A DNA stretch of 40,697 nt from Lachnoclostridium sp. UBA903 (GCA_002294045.1 DBEP01000009.1:35034-75730); one strand, 5' to 3'. Shown: positions 26,161 through 34,532, counted from the stretch's first letter. A program made the numbers and translations. The notes: generated by a model from the letters alone, not told the origin.

Positions 26161-26373
26161 AAATATAACGGAAGTTAACATGGAATTCCACTAGGGCGTG
26201 TCTGAAAACTCATTGCGCCGTTCTGACCGCCCCACTTTGCGGTATTCTGCGTTGCGATTTTGGAAACGTAGCACCACTATGCCCCCAAAACCGCTCCCTG
26301 TCTCCCACAAAGTGGAACGCTCAGCCCGGCACAAGCAGTTTTCAGACACGCCCTAACTTCCGTTATATTTTTT
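26161..26373 (+). terminator. Terminator hairpin split by a MITE
   Basis: AAATATAACGGAAGTTA (26161-26177) is perfectly complementary to TAACTTCCGTTATATTT (26354-26370), followed by TTT. Without the 160-nt insert between them this is a normal short-loop terminator between the converging dehydrogenase and leuA genes. The MITE occupies its loop. Confidence 0.75.
26194..26353. mobile_element. MITE of the GTGTTTGAAAAA family, long form
   Basis: Perfect 17-bp ends GGGCGTGTCTGAAAACT and AGTTTTCAGACACGCCC, bordered by TA on each side. The 160-nt interior shares CATTGCGCCGTTCTGACCGCCCC with the short copies and then adds GC-rich sequence with internal inverted repeats (CCCACTTTGCGG / CCACAAAGTGG). 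No transposase. Confidence 0.75.
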
Positions 26374-26418
26374 CGCTTAAATAATACTTGATAAAAAATC
26401 CGTAAAGTTAAGGCTGCT

Positions 26419-28410
26419 TTATCCTTTCTGATTCCTGTATTGTACCGGAGTCATACTATAGGCTTTTTTGAACAGCCGGTTAAAATGCTCCACGTTCTGG
26501 TAGCCGACCGTCTCGGCAATGGCATCCACGGTCATTCCATTGTTTTTCAGAAGGGCTTTCGCTTTATTAATCCTGATTTCTTTTACGATATCTCCGAAAG
26601 TATCTCCCGTACTTTCTTTTATATATTTTGATAAATATGGTTTTGATAAATAGAATTTTTCGGAAAGCTCCTCCAAAGTTACCGTTTTGTAATGATTCTG
26701 GATATAATTCATAATCTCTAAGATTCTGTCATCCTTCCTTGCCGGAATGCCTTTCACCTCTGCCAGCTGATTGACTGCGGAAGTCAGGGCCGCAATGGAG
26801 GATTTGATAATATCCTCATCAATTCCGACACCCCAGTATAATTTATTCTGGAAGTTAATGCCAATATAAGACACTGCCTTGGAGGAGGTGCTTTTCGATA
26901 ATGCATGTTCCTCATAAATAATCAAATCGTAGTTAATTCCAAAATATTGTTTCATTGCATTGCTGACTGCATCCAGCCTTCCGTTTCCGTTTGCATTTAT
27001 TACATGGTTTTCTCCGTTCCGGCTGATTGTTACTTCGGCCATAATGCCGTCCACCTGTTTAAAATGTGTTTCCAGTACCTGAAATACCGGCATGTAATTC
27101 ACATATTTATCTTCAAAAACCTGATAAACCAGTGCGGGTGACAATTCTTTATGTTCACGGTCCGATACGTTTTTGATGTAATAACCTACTTCTTCTTTCA
27201 TTTTTTCCGGAAGGGATAATCCGAAATTTTGTTTTAAGATATAGCTTACACCGCCTTTGCCGGACTGGCTGTTAATCCGGATTACGTCCGATTCGTATTC
27301 CCTGCCGATATCCTTGGGGTCAACCGGTAAATAAGGTACGTTCCAATGGCCGCATTCTTTTTCCTCCCGCCATTTCATACCTTTGGCGATGGCATCCTGA
27401 TGGGAGCCGGAAAATGCGGTAAAGACCAGTTCTCCTGCATAGGGGGAACGTTCATATACTCTCATCCGGGTAAGCCGCTGGTACTTATCGCAGATTTCGG
27501 GCATATTGCTGAAATCAAGCTTTGGATTGACGCCGTGGGAGTACAAATTCATGGCAAGTGTAATGATATCCACATTACCGGTACGCTCACCGTTTCCGAA
27601 TAAAGTACCCTCCACCCGGTCGGCACCTGCCAAAATCCCTAGCTCCGCATCGGAGATTCCGGAGCCTCTGTCATTGTGGGGGTGTATGGATAAGATTACA
27701 TTGTCCCTGTACTTTAAGTTCTTGCTCATAAATTCCACCTGGGTGGCAAATACGTGAGGCATGGCATTCTCCACCGTAGTCGGAAGATTGATGATTGCTT
27801 TGTTATCTGCGGCAGGCTGCCAGATATCAAGGACAGCATTGCATATTTCAAGGGCATATTCCACTTCCGTTCCCGGAAAGCTTTCCGGGCTGTATTCAAA
27901 GGAAAAGTTTCCGACTGTTTCAGACGCCAGGTTCTTTAATAATCTGGCGCCGTCCACGGCAATTTGTTTTATTTCCTCTTTGCTTTTGCCAAAAACCTGT
28001 TCACGCTGGGCCACGGAGGTGGAATTGTATAAATGCACCACCGCATGGGGAGCGCCTTTTAAAGCATCAAAGGTTTTTCTGATAATATGTTCCCTGGCCT
28101 GGGTCAGCACCTGAATAGTTACGTCCTCCGGAATCATATTCTCCTCAATAATCGTTCGGATAAATTTATATTCGGTTTCGGAGGCAGCGGGAAATCCTAC
28201 TTCAATTTCCTTAAAACCAATGTCCACAAGCATCCGGAAAAACTCTATTTTTTCTTCCGTACTCATGGGGTCAATCAATGCCTGGTTACCGTCGCGTAAA
28301 TCCACGCTGCACCAATAAGGGGCTTTATCGATATAGTCTTTTTTAACCCAGTCAAAGGTTGCAACCGGGGGCATAAAATAGGATTTCTCATACTTATTGT
28401 AATTTTTCAT
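26419..28410 (-). CDS. leuA: 2-isopropylmalate synthase with a C-terminal AraC DNA-binding domain
   Basis: A 663-residue single frame. Residues 1-400 are the catalytic domain of 2-isopropylmalate synthase, the first step of leucine synthesis from 2-ketoisovalerate and acetyl-CoA: SVDLRDGNQALIDP (near 36-48, Arg39 and metal ligand Asp40), EIEVGFPAAS, and HPHNDRG with metal His near 241 and 243. About 425-555 is the LeuA regulatory domain. The last 95 residues are a complete AraC-type helix-turn-helix pair (VTLEELSEKFYLSKPYLSKY and VDAIAETVGYQNVEHFNRLF, ending MTPVQYRN). Usual LeuA of this long type ends near 560. AGGAAGG lies five nt before ATG 28410. A leucine T-box leader precedes it. The domain suggests the enzyme also binds DNA, which is inference. 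Confidence 0.95.
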   Translation of the reverse strand: MKNYNKYEKSYFMPPVATFDWVKKDYIDKAPYWCSVDLRDGNQALIDPMSTEEKIEFFRMLVDIGFKEIEVGFPAASETEYKFIRTIIEENMIPEDVTIQVLTQAREHIIRKTFDALKGAPHAVVHLYNSTSVAQREQVFGKSKEEIKQIAVDGARLLKNLASETVGNFSFEYSPESFPGTEVEYALEICNAVLDIWQPAADNKAIINLPTTVENAMPHVFATQVEFMSKNLKYRDNVILSIHPHNDRGSGISDAELGILAGADRVEGTLFGNGERTGNVDIITLAMNLYSHGVNPKLDFSNMPEICDKYQRLTRMRVYERSPYAGELVFTAFSGSHQDAIAKGMKWREEKECGHWNVPYLPVDPKDIGREYESDVIRINSQSGKGGVSYILKQNFGLSLPEKMKEEVGYYIKNVSDREHKELSPALVYQVFEDKYVNYMPVFQVLETHFKQVDGIMAEVTISRNGENHVINANGNGRLDAVSNAMKQYFGINYDLIIYEEHALSKSTSSKAVSYIGINFQNKLYWGVGIDEDIIKSSIAALTSAVNQLAEVKGIPARKDDRILEIMNYIQNHYKTVTLEELSEKFYLSKPYLSKYIKESTGDTFGDIVKEIRINKAKALLKNNGMTVDAIAETVGYQNVEHFNRLFKKAYSMTPVQYRNQKG

Positions 28411-28560
28411 AATTTCCTTCCTCTCTGATTAAATAACAGGTTAATAATTGTGGTCATTACATAAAATGTTTACACCCGGCCGTTTTACGGTATAATGCCT
28501 TTCAAGCATCATGCGTATCTTCAGCAAGTGCATTTATCATACGGCGGGTATATTTTATAC

Positions 28561-28612
28561 AATAAAAAAACTCCCGCTTCTATGATAAATGTAAACATTT
28601 ATTATAGAGACG
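28561..28612 (-). terminator. T-box-controlled terminator of leuA
   Basis: On the minus strand CTCTATAATAAATG pairs with CATTTATCATAGAAG, then CGGGAG and TTTTTTT. It lies directly after the T-box sequence and would stop transcription when charged tRNA-Leu is bound. Confidence 0.85.
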
Positions 28613-28848
28613 AAAGATGAACTCTTACGCGGTACCACTCTATTTCATGATAAATCATGCACTTATGAAGCACAGGGTTATTTCCTTATGCTCCTGCCCT
28701 GTAACGGTGGCTTTCCGGCTTCATCTACTAATAAGTTCAATGAGCTGCTCCAAGGCGAGTTCATCATAACCCTTCTGCTGTTTCGCATCATCCAACAGCT
28801 TTCTGAATTCCGGACTATGGTTACTATTCCTTTTCCCTGCATTTGATT
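28561..28848 (-). promoter_or_regulatory. Leucine T-box leader upstream of leuA
   Basis: The hallmark AGAGTGGTACCGCG lies at 28628-28641. Upstream are stem I features: AGAAAGCTG...GCGAAACAGC, the AGTAA motif, and a specifier loop GAACTCGCC whose CTC (28757-28759) reads leucine. Downstream is a terminator. Uncharged tRNA-Leu would favour the antiterminator and switch on leuA. The 5' end is approximate. Confidence 0.92.
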
Positions 28849-29132
28849 TTTTTCTATTTTAACATAAAGGATATAAAAATAAAAGTGATAAATTTAATCA
28901 GTTTTATTGATTTATTTTAATGTGGTTGTTTTATTTAACTATAGCTTACCCCAATCTTATGTAAAAAAATATAGAAGTAAGGAATAACTTTTTGTGATTC
29001 CTCTACTAACCGGCTTTACTGACGGAAGCATTAGAAGTATAATGATATTATAATTTTGTCCTGTGTAATCCCTTGTAATCCTTGGAACAAATTTCACATT
29101 TGCATAAAGCGTGTGCAGGAATGGAGAAAATC

Positions 29133-29576
29133 ATGGAATATATCGTTTTAAACGGAACGGATTTAAAGGTAAGCAAAATCTGTTTAGGCGGAGGCAATTT
29201 TGGTGAAAAGCTGACAAGTGACACGATTTTTAAAGTACTGGACGCATTTGCCGAAGCCGGGGGAAATTTTATTGATACGGCAAACGTATACTGCCGCTGG
29301 GTGCCGGGACTGGCCAACAGCAGTGAAGAAATGATAGGAGAGTTCTACCTTAATAAAAGAAATCTCCGGTTATATGAAGAATTCCTTGCAATCCATAAGG
29401 AAACCGGTGAATCCCTGATTACACTTTCCGTGGCATTTTTGCTTAATCAGCCATTTGACGTCGTTCCCGTCGGAAGTGTTACGAAATTGGAACAGCTGGA
29501 CGGCCTGGTTAAAGCAAGTGAAATACGGCTGGATAAAAAGCTGATTGAAAAGTTTGGGGCGGAGCTGGAACAATAG
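29133..29576 (+). pseudogene. Aldo/keto reductase with the middle deleted
   Basis: A 147-residue remnant starting MEYIVLNGTDLKVSKICLGGGNFGEKL, a clear aldo/keto reductase N-terminus reaching DTANVYCRWVPG (catalytic Asp and Tyr). After GEFYLN it jumps to the C-terminal part (YEEFLAIHKETGESLITLSVAFLLNQPFDVVPVGS). Roughly 170 residues of the barrel, including the catalytic Lys and His, are missing without a frame break. Intact relatives are about 310-330 residues. ATG 29133 has GGAG six nt upstream, so it may still be translated, but it can hardly be active. Confidence 0.75.
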
Positions 29577-29683
29577 CTATCTATTATGTTTTGTTATTAT
29601 GTTTTACTATTGCCATACAGTTATCTCGATGGAATAAAATATACCTGTGGTTAAAATAAAAATAAGAAAAGAGGCGTATTGTT

Positions 29684-30865
29684 ATGGAAAATTTTCAATA
29701 TTATACACCGACTAAGGTTATATTCGGAAAAGGAACGGAAGAGCAGGCAGGAAGACTGGTAAAAGAACAGAACTGCAGCAGAGTACTCGTTCACTACGGC
29801 GGCAGCAGTGCGGTAAAATCCGGTCTTCTGGACAGGGTATTCCGCTCTTTGGAGCAGGAAGGAATCCGATATGTAAGTTTGGGAGGGGTTGTACCCAATC
29901 CAAGACTTTCCAAGGTATATGAAGGGATTGAGCTCTGTAAAAAAGAAGGCGTGGACTTTATTCTGGCAGTAGGAGGCGGAAGTGTCATTGATTCGGCCAA
30001 AGCCATAGGGTATGGTATGACAAATGACTGCGACGTATGGGATTTATTTGAAGGAAAGCAGGCGCCTTCCGGCTGCCTGCCGATAGGAGTTATATTAACG
30101 ATTGCGGCGGCAGGAAGTGAAATGAGCAATTCCTGTGTGATAACCAAGGAAGAAGGCTGGTTAAAAAGGGGCTGCAACACGGATTACGGCCGCTGTAAAT
30201 TTGCCGTTATGAATCCGGAATTAACTTATTCCCTGCCCCGGTATCAGACTCAAAGCGGCTGCACGGATATTCTTATGCATACCATGGAACGGTACTTTAG
30301 CACCGGAAAAACTATGGAACTGACGGACGGTATCAGCGAAGCCTTAATGCGGACGGTTATCCGTAATGTGAAAATATTAATGGAAAAACCCGGGGACTAT
30401 GATGCACGTGCGGAAATCATGTGGGCCGGCAGTTTATCCCATAATGGCCTGACCGGGTGCGGGACCACAGGCGGTGACTGGGCATCCCATCAGCTTGAGC
30501 ATGAACTTGGGGGTATGTTTGACGTTACCCATGGAGCCGGACTGGCTGCCGTATGGGGAAGCTGGGCCAGATATGTGTATAAAACTTCTCCCGGCCGTTT
30601 TGCTAAGTTTGCCGTTAACGTAATGGGGGTATCCGATTATTCTGATGATGTGGACAAAACGGCACTGGAAGGTATCAAGGCCATGGAAGATTTTTACCGA
30701 AGTATCGGCATGCCGACATCGGTGCGTGAATTAGGTATCGAATTAACCGGGGAACAGATTCATGAGCTGGCTTATAAATGCAGTTTTAAAAATACCAGGA
30801 CAATCGGCCGTTTTCAGGTACTTAACATGGAAGATATGGAAAAAATCTTTACTATGGCCCGATAA
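29684..30865 (+). CDS. Iron-type (group III) alcohol dehydrogenase, butanol-dehydrogenase-like
   Basis: A 393-residue NAD(P)H-dependent alcohol dehydrogenase of the YugJ/BdhA branch. It has the nucleotide motif GGGSVIDSAKAIG (near 96), and the metal ligands are Asp and His in GCTDILMHTMERYF plus the two His of HQLEHELGGMFDVTHGAGLA. It opens MENFQYYTPTKVIFGKGTEEQ, a hallmark of this branch. AAAAGAGG is nine nt before ATG 29684. It probably reduces an aldehyde to an alcohol during fermentation. A TTGCCA-N19-TAAAAT pair at 29610-29640 is a weak promoter candidate. Confidence 0.93.
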   Translation: MENFQYYTPTKVIFGKGTEEQAGRLVKEQNCSRVLVHYGGSSAVKSGLLDRVFRSLEQEGIRYVSLGGVVPNPRLSKVYEGIELCKKEGVDFILAVGGGSVIDSAKAIGYGMTNDCDVWDLFEGKQAPSGCLPIGVILTIAAAGSEMSNSCVITKEEGWLKRGCNTDYGRCKFAVMNPELTYSLPRYQTQSGCTDILMHTMERYFSTGKTMELTDGISEALMRTVIRNVKILMEKPGDYDARAEIMWAGSLSHNGLTGCGTTGGDWASHQLEHELGGMFDVTHGAGLAAVWGSWARYVYKTSPGRFAKFAVNVMGVSDYSDDVDKTALEGIKAMEDFYRSIGMPTSVRELGIELTGEQIHELAYKCSFKNTRTIGRFQVLNMEDMEKIFTMAR

Positions 30866-30951
30866 TTCCGTGAAACAGCCGGCCGGTATTCCGCTTAAAG
30901 ATTATGCAGGAATACCGGTCCTGTTTGCCGCAGTGCGATAAAAACATTCCG

Positions 30952-31203
30952 TTAAAAAACCATTTTTTTTATCACAACATTTGCTGCTTTGGATGCCTTT
31001 TTCTCAAATTCTGCCGCCGCCTCGTCGGCATCATCAATAAATTCCAATATAATAAGCCCGTCGGGGCTGCAGTCGTCATAAGATGCGGCGTGAAGACCAA
31101 GGCGTGTCCGGATATCGCACCCGTATTCGGATAATAATTCCTGAAATTTACTTGCCGATTTCATACGTTCCTTAAGTTTGATTCCCATGATAATTTTTGA
31201 CAT
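30952..31203 (-). CDS. Small ACT-like protein resembling the iron-only hydrogenase system regulator
   Basis: An 83-residue protein with the pattern of the TM1266-type family: LLSEYGCDIRTRLGLHAASYDDCSPDGLIILEFIDDADEA and the C-terminal VVIKKMVF. Family members are often near [FeFe]-hydrogenase maturation genes, but none is in the window. GGAAAGGA lies about 11 nt before ATG 31203. I give the family with moderate certainty and no function. Confidence 0.7.
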   Translation of the reverse strand: MSKIIMGIKLKERMKSASKFQELLSEYGCDIRTRLGLHAASYDDCSPDGLIILEFIDDADEAAAEFEKKASKAANVVIKKMVF

Positions 31204-31286
31204 GTCGTTTCTATTCCTTTCCTTGTTGCTGCCGTAAATGCGGTCAGCCGTTATATTCGAAGTATAATATATATATATATAGTATA

Positions 31287-31690
31287 ACTTATCAGAAGTT
31301 GTTTTCTAAACTTCTGATAAAAGGCGCTGTTTTTGTGCCGTATATCCGATTATAGGAACACGATTTTTGTCCCTATAATATATACTTATCAGAAGTTGTT
31401 TTCTGAACTTCTGATAAAAGGTGCTGTTTTGTGCCGTATATCCGATTATAGGAACACGATTTTTGGTACCTATAATATATACTTATCAGAAGTTGTTTTC
31501 TGAACTTCTGATAAAAGGTGCTGCTTTTGCGCCGTACATCCGATTATAGGAACACGTTTTTTGGTTCCTATAATATAACTTATTGGAAGATGCTTTTTAT
31601 CTTCCGAATAAAAGGCGCTGTTTTTAGTGCCGTACATCCGACTATAGAAACATGTTTTTTTGTTTCTAGTATATCTATTTGGAAGATTTT
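31287..31690 (+). repeat. Tandem array of 97-nt units, each with three hairpins
   Basis: Units begin at 31287, 31384, 31481 and 31578 with a partial fifth at about 31675, a strict 97-nt period. Each has hairpin A (TTATCAGAAGTT / AACTTCTGATAA, 12 bp), hairpin B (GGYGC / GYGCC) and hairpin C (TATAGGAAC / GTTCCTATA) joined by constant GTAYATCCGA. Unit 4 differs by compensating changes: hairpin A becomes GGAAGAT/ATCTTCC and C becomes TAGAAAC/GTTTCTA. Paired changes argue for selection on RNA (or cruciform) structure. No protein frame runs through it. A terminator follows at 31704. Confidence 0.85.
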
Positions 31691-31703
31691 TATGATGGAT
31701 AAT

Positions 31704-31774
31704 AAAGAATACTACTTTGTGTATTTATCCCGGCCGCTTTTTAAATAGGAATTGACAAAGCAGTATTCTTTTTG
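31704..31774 (+). terminator. Terminator-like hairpin after the tandem array
   Basis: AAAGAATACTACTTTGT (31704-31720) pairs with ACAAAGCAGTATTCTTT (31755-31771) with one mismatch and a 34-nt loop, followed by TTT. It is placed to end a transcript running through the array. Its 3' arm overlaps the -35 of the next gene's promoter. Confidence 0.6.
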
Positions 31775-31780
31775 TATATT
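31752..31780 (+). promoter_or_regulatory. Near-consensus promoter of the Cys/Met PLP enzyme gene
   Basis: TTGACA (31752-31757), 17-nt spacer, TATATT (31775-31780). Transcription would begin near 31787, about 80 nt before ATG 31869. The gene thus need not depend on transcripts coming through the array. Confidence 0.7.
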
Positions 31781-31868
31781 TAATTTATATATTATCTATA
31801 GAAATACTAGGAAATAAATTTGTTTTCAACTTATGCCTAATTAAGCGTGCACAGAAATGGAGAAAATT

Positions 31869-33068
31869 ATGGAAGACAGAATTCAGAGAAAAGTACTTGG
31901 TTTTCAAACCAGGGCGGTACATACAGGCAATGAAATTGATAAAGACACCGGAGCAATCAAAAGGCCCATAACAATGGCAAACAGCTATGCGCTGCCCTAT
32001 GATCCTTCCGAGTTAAACTGGAGCAGTGCCGGCAAAAATCTTTATACCAGAAACGGAGGTTCCAACCAGCAGTATCTTCAGGAAAAAATCGCTTCCCTGG
32101 AAGGAGGAGAAGACTGTGTGGTTCTGGCTTCCGGCGTAGCGGCGTTATCCGGGCTGTTTTTTGCCTTATTGCAAAGCGGAGACCATGTAATATTTTCAAG
32201 TGTGACGTATATAGCGGTATACCGGCAGCTGAATGAATTGTTTAACCATAAATTCGGAGTGGAAACAACCATTGCGGATACGTCGGATTTGGAAGCCGTT
32301 AAAAAAGCCATAAGGCCCAATACCAAACTAATCCATATCGAGACACCGGGTAATCCTACCTTGTCAATTTCCGATATAAAGGCCATTGCAAAGATTGCCC
32401 ATGAACACGGAATACTGCTGTCCGTGGATAATACCTTTGCCTCACCCTATAATCAAAGGCCAATTGAGCTGGGGGCGGATTTTTCCGTGGAAAGCCTTAC
32501 AAAATATATCAATGGACACGGGGATGCCATGGGCGGTTCCATAACAGGCAAAAAACAATATTTGGATATTATCCGTACCCAGTCCCAGGTAAATTTAGGC
32601 GGTGCAATCAGCCCCTTTAATGCCTGGCTGATTATGAGGGGTGCGGTAACGCTGCCTTTAAGGATGAAGCAGCATAATGAGAATGCCTTGAAAGTTGCCA
32701 GGTATCTTGAAACAGTTCCGGAAGTAAGGTTTGTGGTCTATCCGGGGCTTAAGAGCCATCCCGGCCATGAAGTTGCGAAAGGACAGATGAATCCCGGCTA
32801 CGGCGGTGTGTTGTCCTTTGGTTTAAAGGCGGACCATGATACCCATAACAGATTTGTAAGCAATTTAAGAATCGTAACCTCTGCGGTGTCCTTAGGCCAT
32901 GATGAAAGCTTAATCGTATTTTTAGGAGAAAATGATGAACGGCAATATCTTTACCCGGAAGAATTTCATGACGGGTTTTTCCGCTTCAGCGTGGGAATTG
33001 AGGATGCGGAAGATATCATTGAAGATTTAAAACAAGCCATTGCAATTACTTTTAAGCATAACAATTAA
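31869..33068 (+). CDS. Cys/Met metabolism PLP enzyme (methionine gamma-lyase/cystathionine gamma-synthase-like)
   Basis: A 399-residue PLP enzyme of the gamma-family. It shows SYALPYDPSELNW, YTRNGGSNQQYLQEKIASLEGG, LASGVAALSGL, the aspartate of LSVDNTFASPYNQRP and the PLP lysine Lys212 in ESLTKYINGHGDAMGG. The family includes methionine gamma-lyase, cystathionine gamma-lyase and -synthase and O-acetylhomoserine sulfhydrylase, which the sequence alone does not separate cleanly. Start ATG 31869 is preferred over 31857 because GGAG of the upstream ATGGAGAAAATT sits six nt before it. A split terminator follows. Confidence 0.92.
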   Translation: MEDRIQRKVLGFQTRAVHTGNEIDKDTGAIKRPITMANSYALPYDPSELNWSSAGKNLYTRNGGSNQQYLQEKIASLEGGEDCVVLASGVAALSGLFFALLQSGDHVIFSSVTYIAVYRQLNELFNHKFGVETTIADTSDLEAVKKAIRPNTKLIHIETPGNPTLSISDIKAIAKIAHEHGILLSVDNTFASPYNQRPIELGADFSVESLTKYINGHGDAMGGSITGKKQYLDIIRTQSQVNLGGAISPFNAWLIMRGAVTLPLRMKQHNENALKVARYLETVPEVRFVVYPGLKSHPGHEVAKGQMNPGYGGVLSFGLKADHDTHNRFVSNLRIVTSAVSLGHDESLIVFLGENDERQYLYPEEFHDGFFRFSVGIEDAEDIIEDLKQAIAITFKHNN

Positions 33069-33071
33069 AGT

Positions 33072-33172
33072 AAAACAGAAATTACCGCTTACCAAAGTGT
33101 GTTTGAAAAATGTTTGGTGCAATGATTTTTCAAACACGCTCCGGTTTCTTTAAGCGGGAATTTCTGTTTTTT
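33072..33172 (+). terminator. Terminator of the PLP enzyme gene, split by a MITE
   Basis: AAAACAGAAATTACCGCTTA (33072-33091) pairs, with one mismatch, with TAAGCGGGAATTTCTGTTTT (33151-33170), followed by TT. A short MITE at 33096-33140 sits in the loop. Confidence 0.75.
33096..33140. mobile_element. MITE of the GTGTTTGAAAAA family, short form
   Basis: A 45-nt palindrome AGTGTGTTTGAAAAAT-GTTTGGTGCA-ATGATTTTTCAAACACGCT. It keeps the ends of the family but has lost most of the centre. TA is not seen at its edges. Confidence 0.6.
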
Positions 33173-33292
33173 AAATAGTCTGCCATTTTTATGCTAAATT
33201 ATAGGATTGAAAATTAAATTTAATAATGATATTGATTCATATTGAAGAGACATATAAAACATGATACATTTAACAAAAAGGAGGTTCGGAAG

Positions 33293-34408
33293 ATGATTAA
33301 TAAAGAGAGATTAAGAGATGAATTTTGTAAATTGGTTTCCATTGATTCGGCATCATTTCAGGAAAGGAAAATGGCGGATACATTGAAAACCTGTTTGACC
33401 GGGCTGGGTTTTGAGGTTACGGAAGATAATGCGGGAAAATATTATAACGGAAATGCGGGAAATATATATGGGTTTCTGAAAGGAGATATGGAAGGGGAGC
33501 CGATTCTGTTTTCTGCCCACATGGATACGGTGGAGCCAAGTTCCGATAAAAAGGCGGTTGTACAGGAAGACGGAACTATTACGAGTGACGGAAGTACGGT
33601 TTTAGGAGCGGATGATTTATCCGGAGTCGCTGCCATAGTAGAAGCAGTACGGACTATTAAGGAACAGGGACTTTCCCATAGAAGCATTGAAGTATTGTTT
33701 ACCATTGCGGAAGAAGTGTATATCAGAGGAAGCGAAGTGTTTGACTATCGTTTAATCAAATCAGGAGAAGCATATGTTCTGGATTTAAGCGGCCCGGTTG
33801 GGACGGCGGCAATAAAGGCACCTACCCTGGTTTCCTTTACGGCCAGGTTTACTGGCAGGGCCGCCCATGCCGGATTTGCTCCGGAAACCGGAATCCATGC
33901 TATTTCTGCGGCAGCGGAAGCAATTACCGCAATCAGGCAGGGCAGGATTGACGAAGAAACCACGGTTAATGTGGGAACCATAGAAGGCGGACTGGCCAGA
34001 AACATTGTTCCTGAGCATTGTATTCTAAACGGTGAGGTCCAAAGCTTAAACCATGACAAAGCCCTGTCGGAGGTTGATAAGATTGAAGGGATTTTTCAGG
34101 CCGTTTCTGACAAACGGGGAACCGTACTGGAATTTGAGACCTCTTTCGGCTGCATTGCCTATGAGGTGGGAATAGAACATAATGTGGTGAAACGATTTGA
34201 GAAGGTCTGCAGGGAGTTGGGGTATCAAACAGATTATATCGCTACCTTCGGGGGCAGTGATAATAATAACTTTGTCCGGAACGGGATAACCGGAATTGTT
34301 ATAGCCTGCGGAATGAACGAGGTACATTCCTGCAAGGAATATACCCATGTGGATGAACTGGAAAAATGCTGTAACATTACCCTGAAATTAATGACTTGGA
34401 AAGAATAA
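33293..34408 (+). CDS. M20-family peptidase (PepT-like)
   Basis: A 371-residue zinc peptidase of the M20 family, PepT-like branch. Metal and catalytic residues are visible in order: His and Asp of SAHMDTVEPS, Asp of LGADDLSGVAA, the Glu pair of TIAEEVYIRGS, Asp of YVLDLSGPVG, and His of EVHSCKEYTH. The lid domain (FTGRAAHAGFAPETG) lies near 190-290. GGAGG is eight nt before ATG 33293; the frame opens at 33242 without one. It probably trims di- or tripeptides in the cytosol. Confidence 0.92.
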   Translation: MINKERLRDEFCKLVSIDSASFQERKMADTLKTCLTGLGFEVTEDNAGKYYNGNAGNIYGFLKGDMEGEPILFSAHMDTVEPSSDKKAVVQEDGTITSDGSTVLGADDLSGVAAIVEAVRTIKEQGLSHRSIEVLFTIAEEVYIRGSEVFDYRLIKSGEAYVLDLSGPVGTAAIKAPTLVSFTARFTGRAAHAGFAPETGIHAISAAAEAITAIRQGRIDEETTVNVGTIEGGLARNIVPEHCILNGEVQSLNHDKALSEVDKIEGIFQAVSDKRGTVLEFETSFGCIAYEVGIEHNVVKRFEKVCRELGYQTDYIATFGGSDNNNFVRNGITGIVIACGMNEVHSCKEYTHVDELEKCCNITLKLMTWKE

Positions 34409-34532
34409 GAGGAATAAGGGCAAAATAATTTGGGTAAGAGGATAAGAGATTTATCTTTGCAGAGGATAACAGGAAGGCTAACAGAAAGGCCAGAGGAAGC
34501 TAAAAGAAAAAAATGGAAGACACAAAAAGTGC

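Noticed and set aside
31287..31690. CRISPR array
   Set aside because: The whole 97-nt unit is conserved from copy to copy, with no unique spacers and no cas genes nearby.
31690..31748. Leader peptide MMDNKEYYFVYLSRPLFK controlling the PLP enzyme
   Set aside because: It lacks a run of Cys or Met codons, and the consensus promoter at 31752-31780 starts transcription downstream of it.
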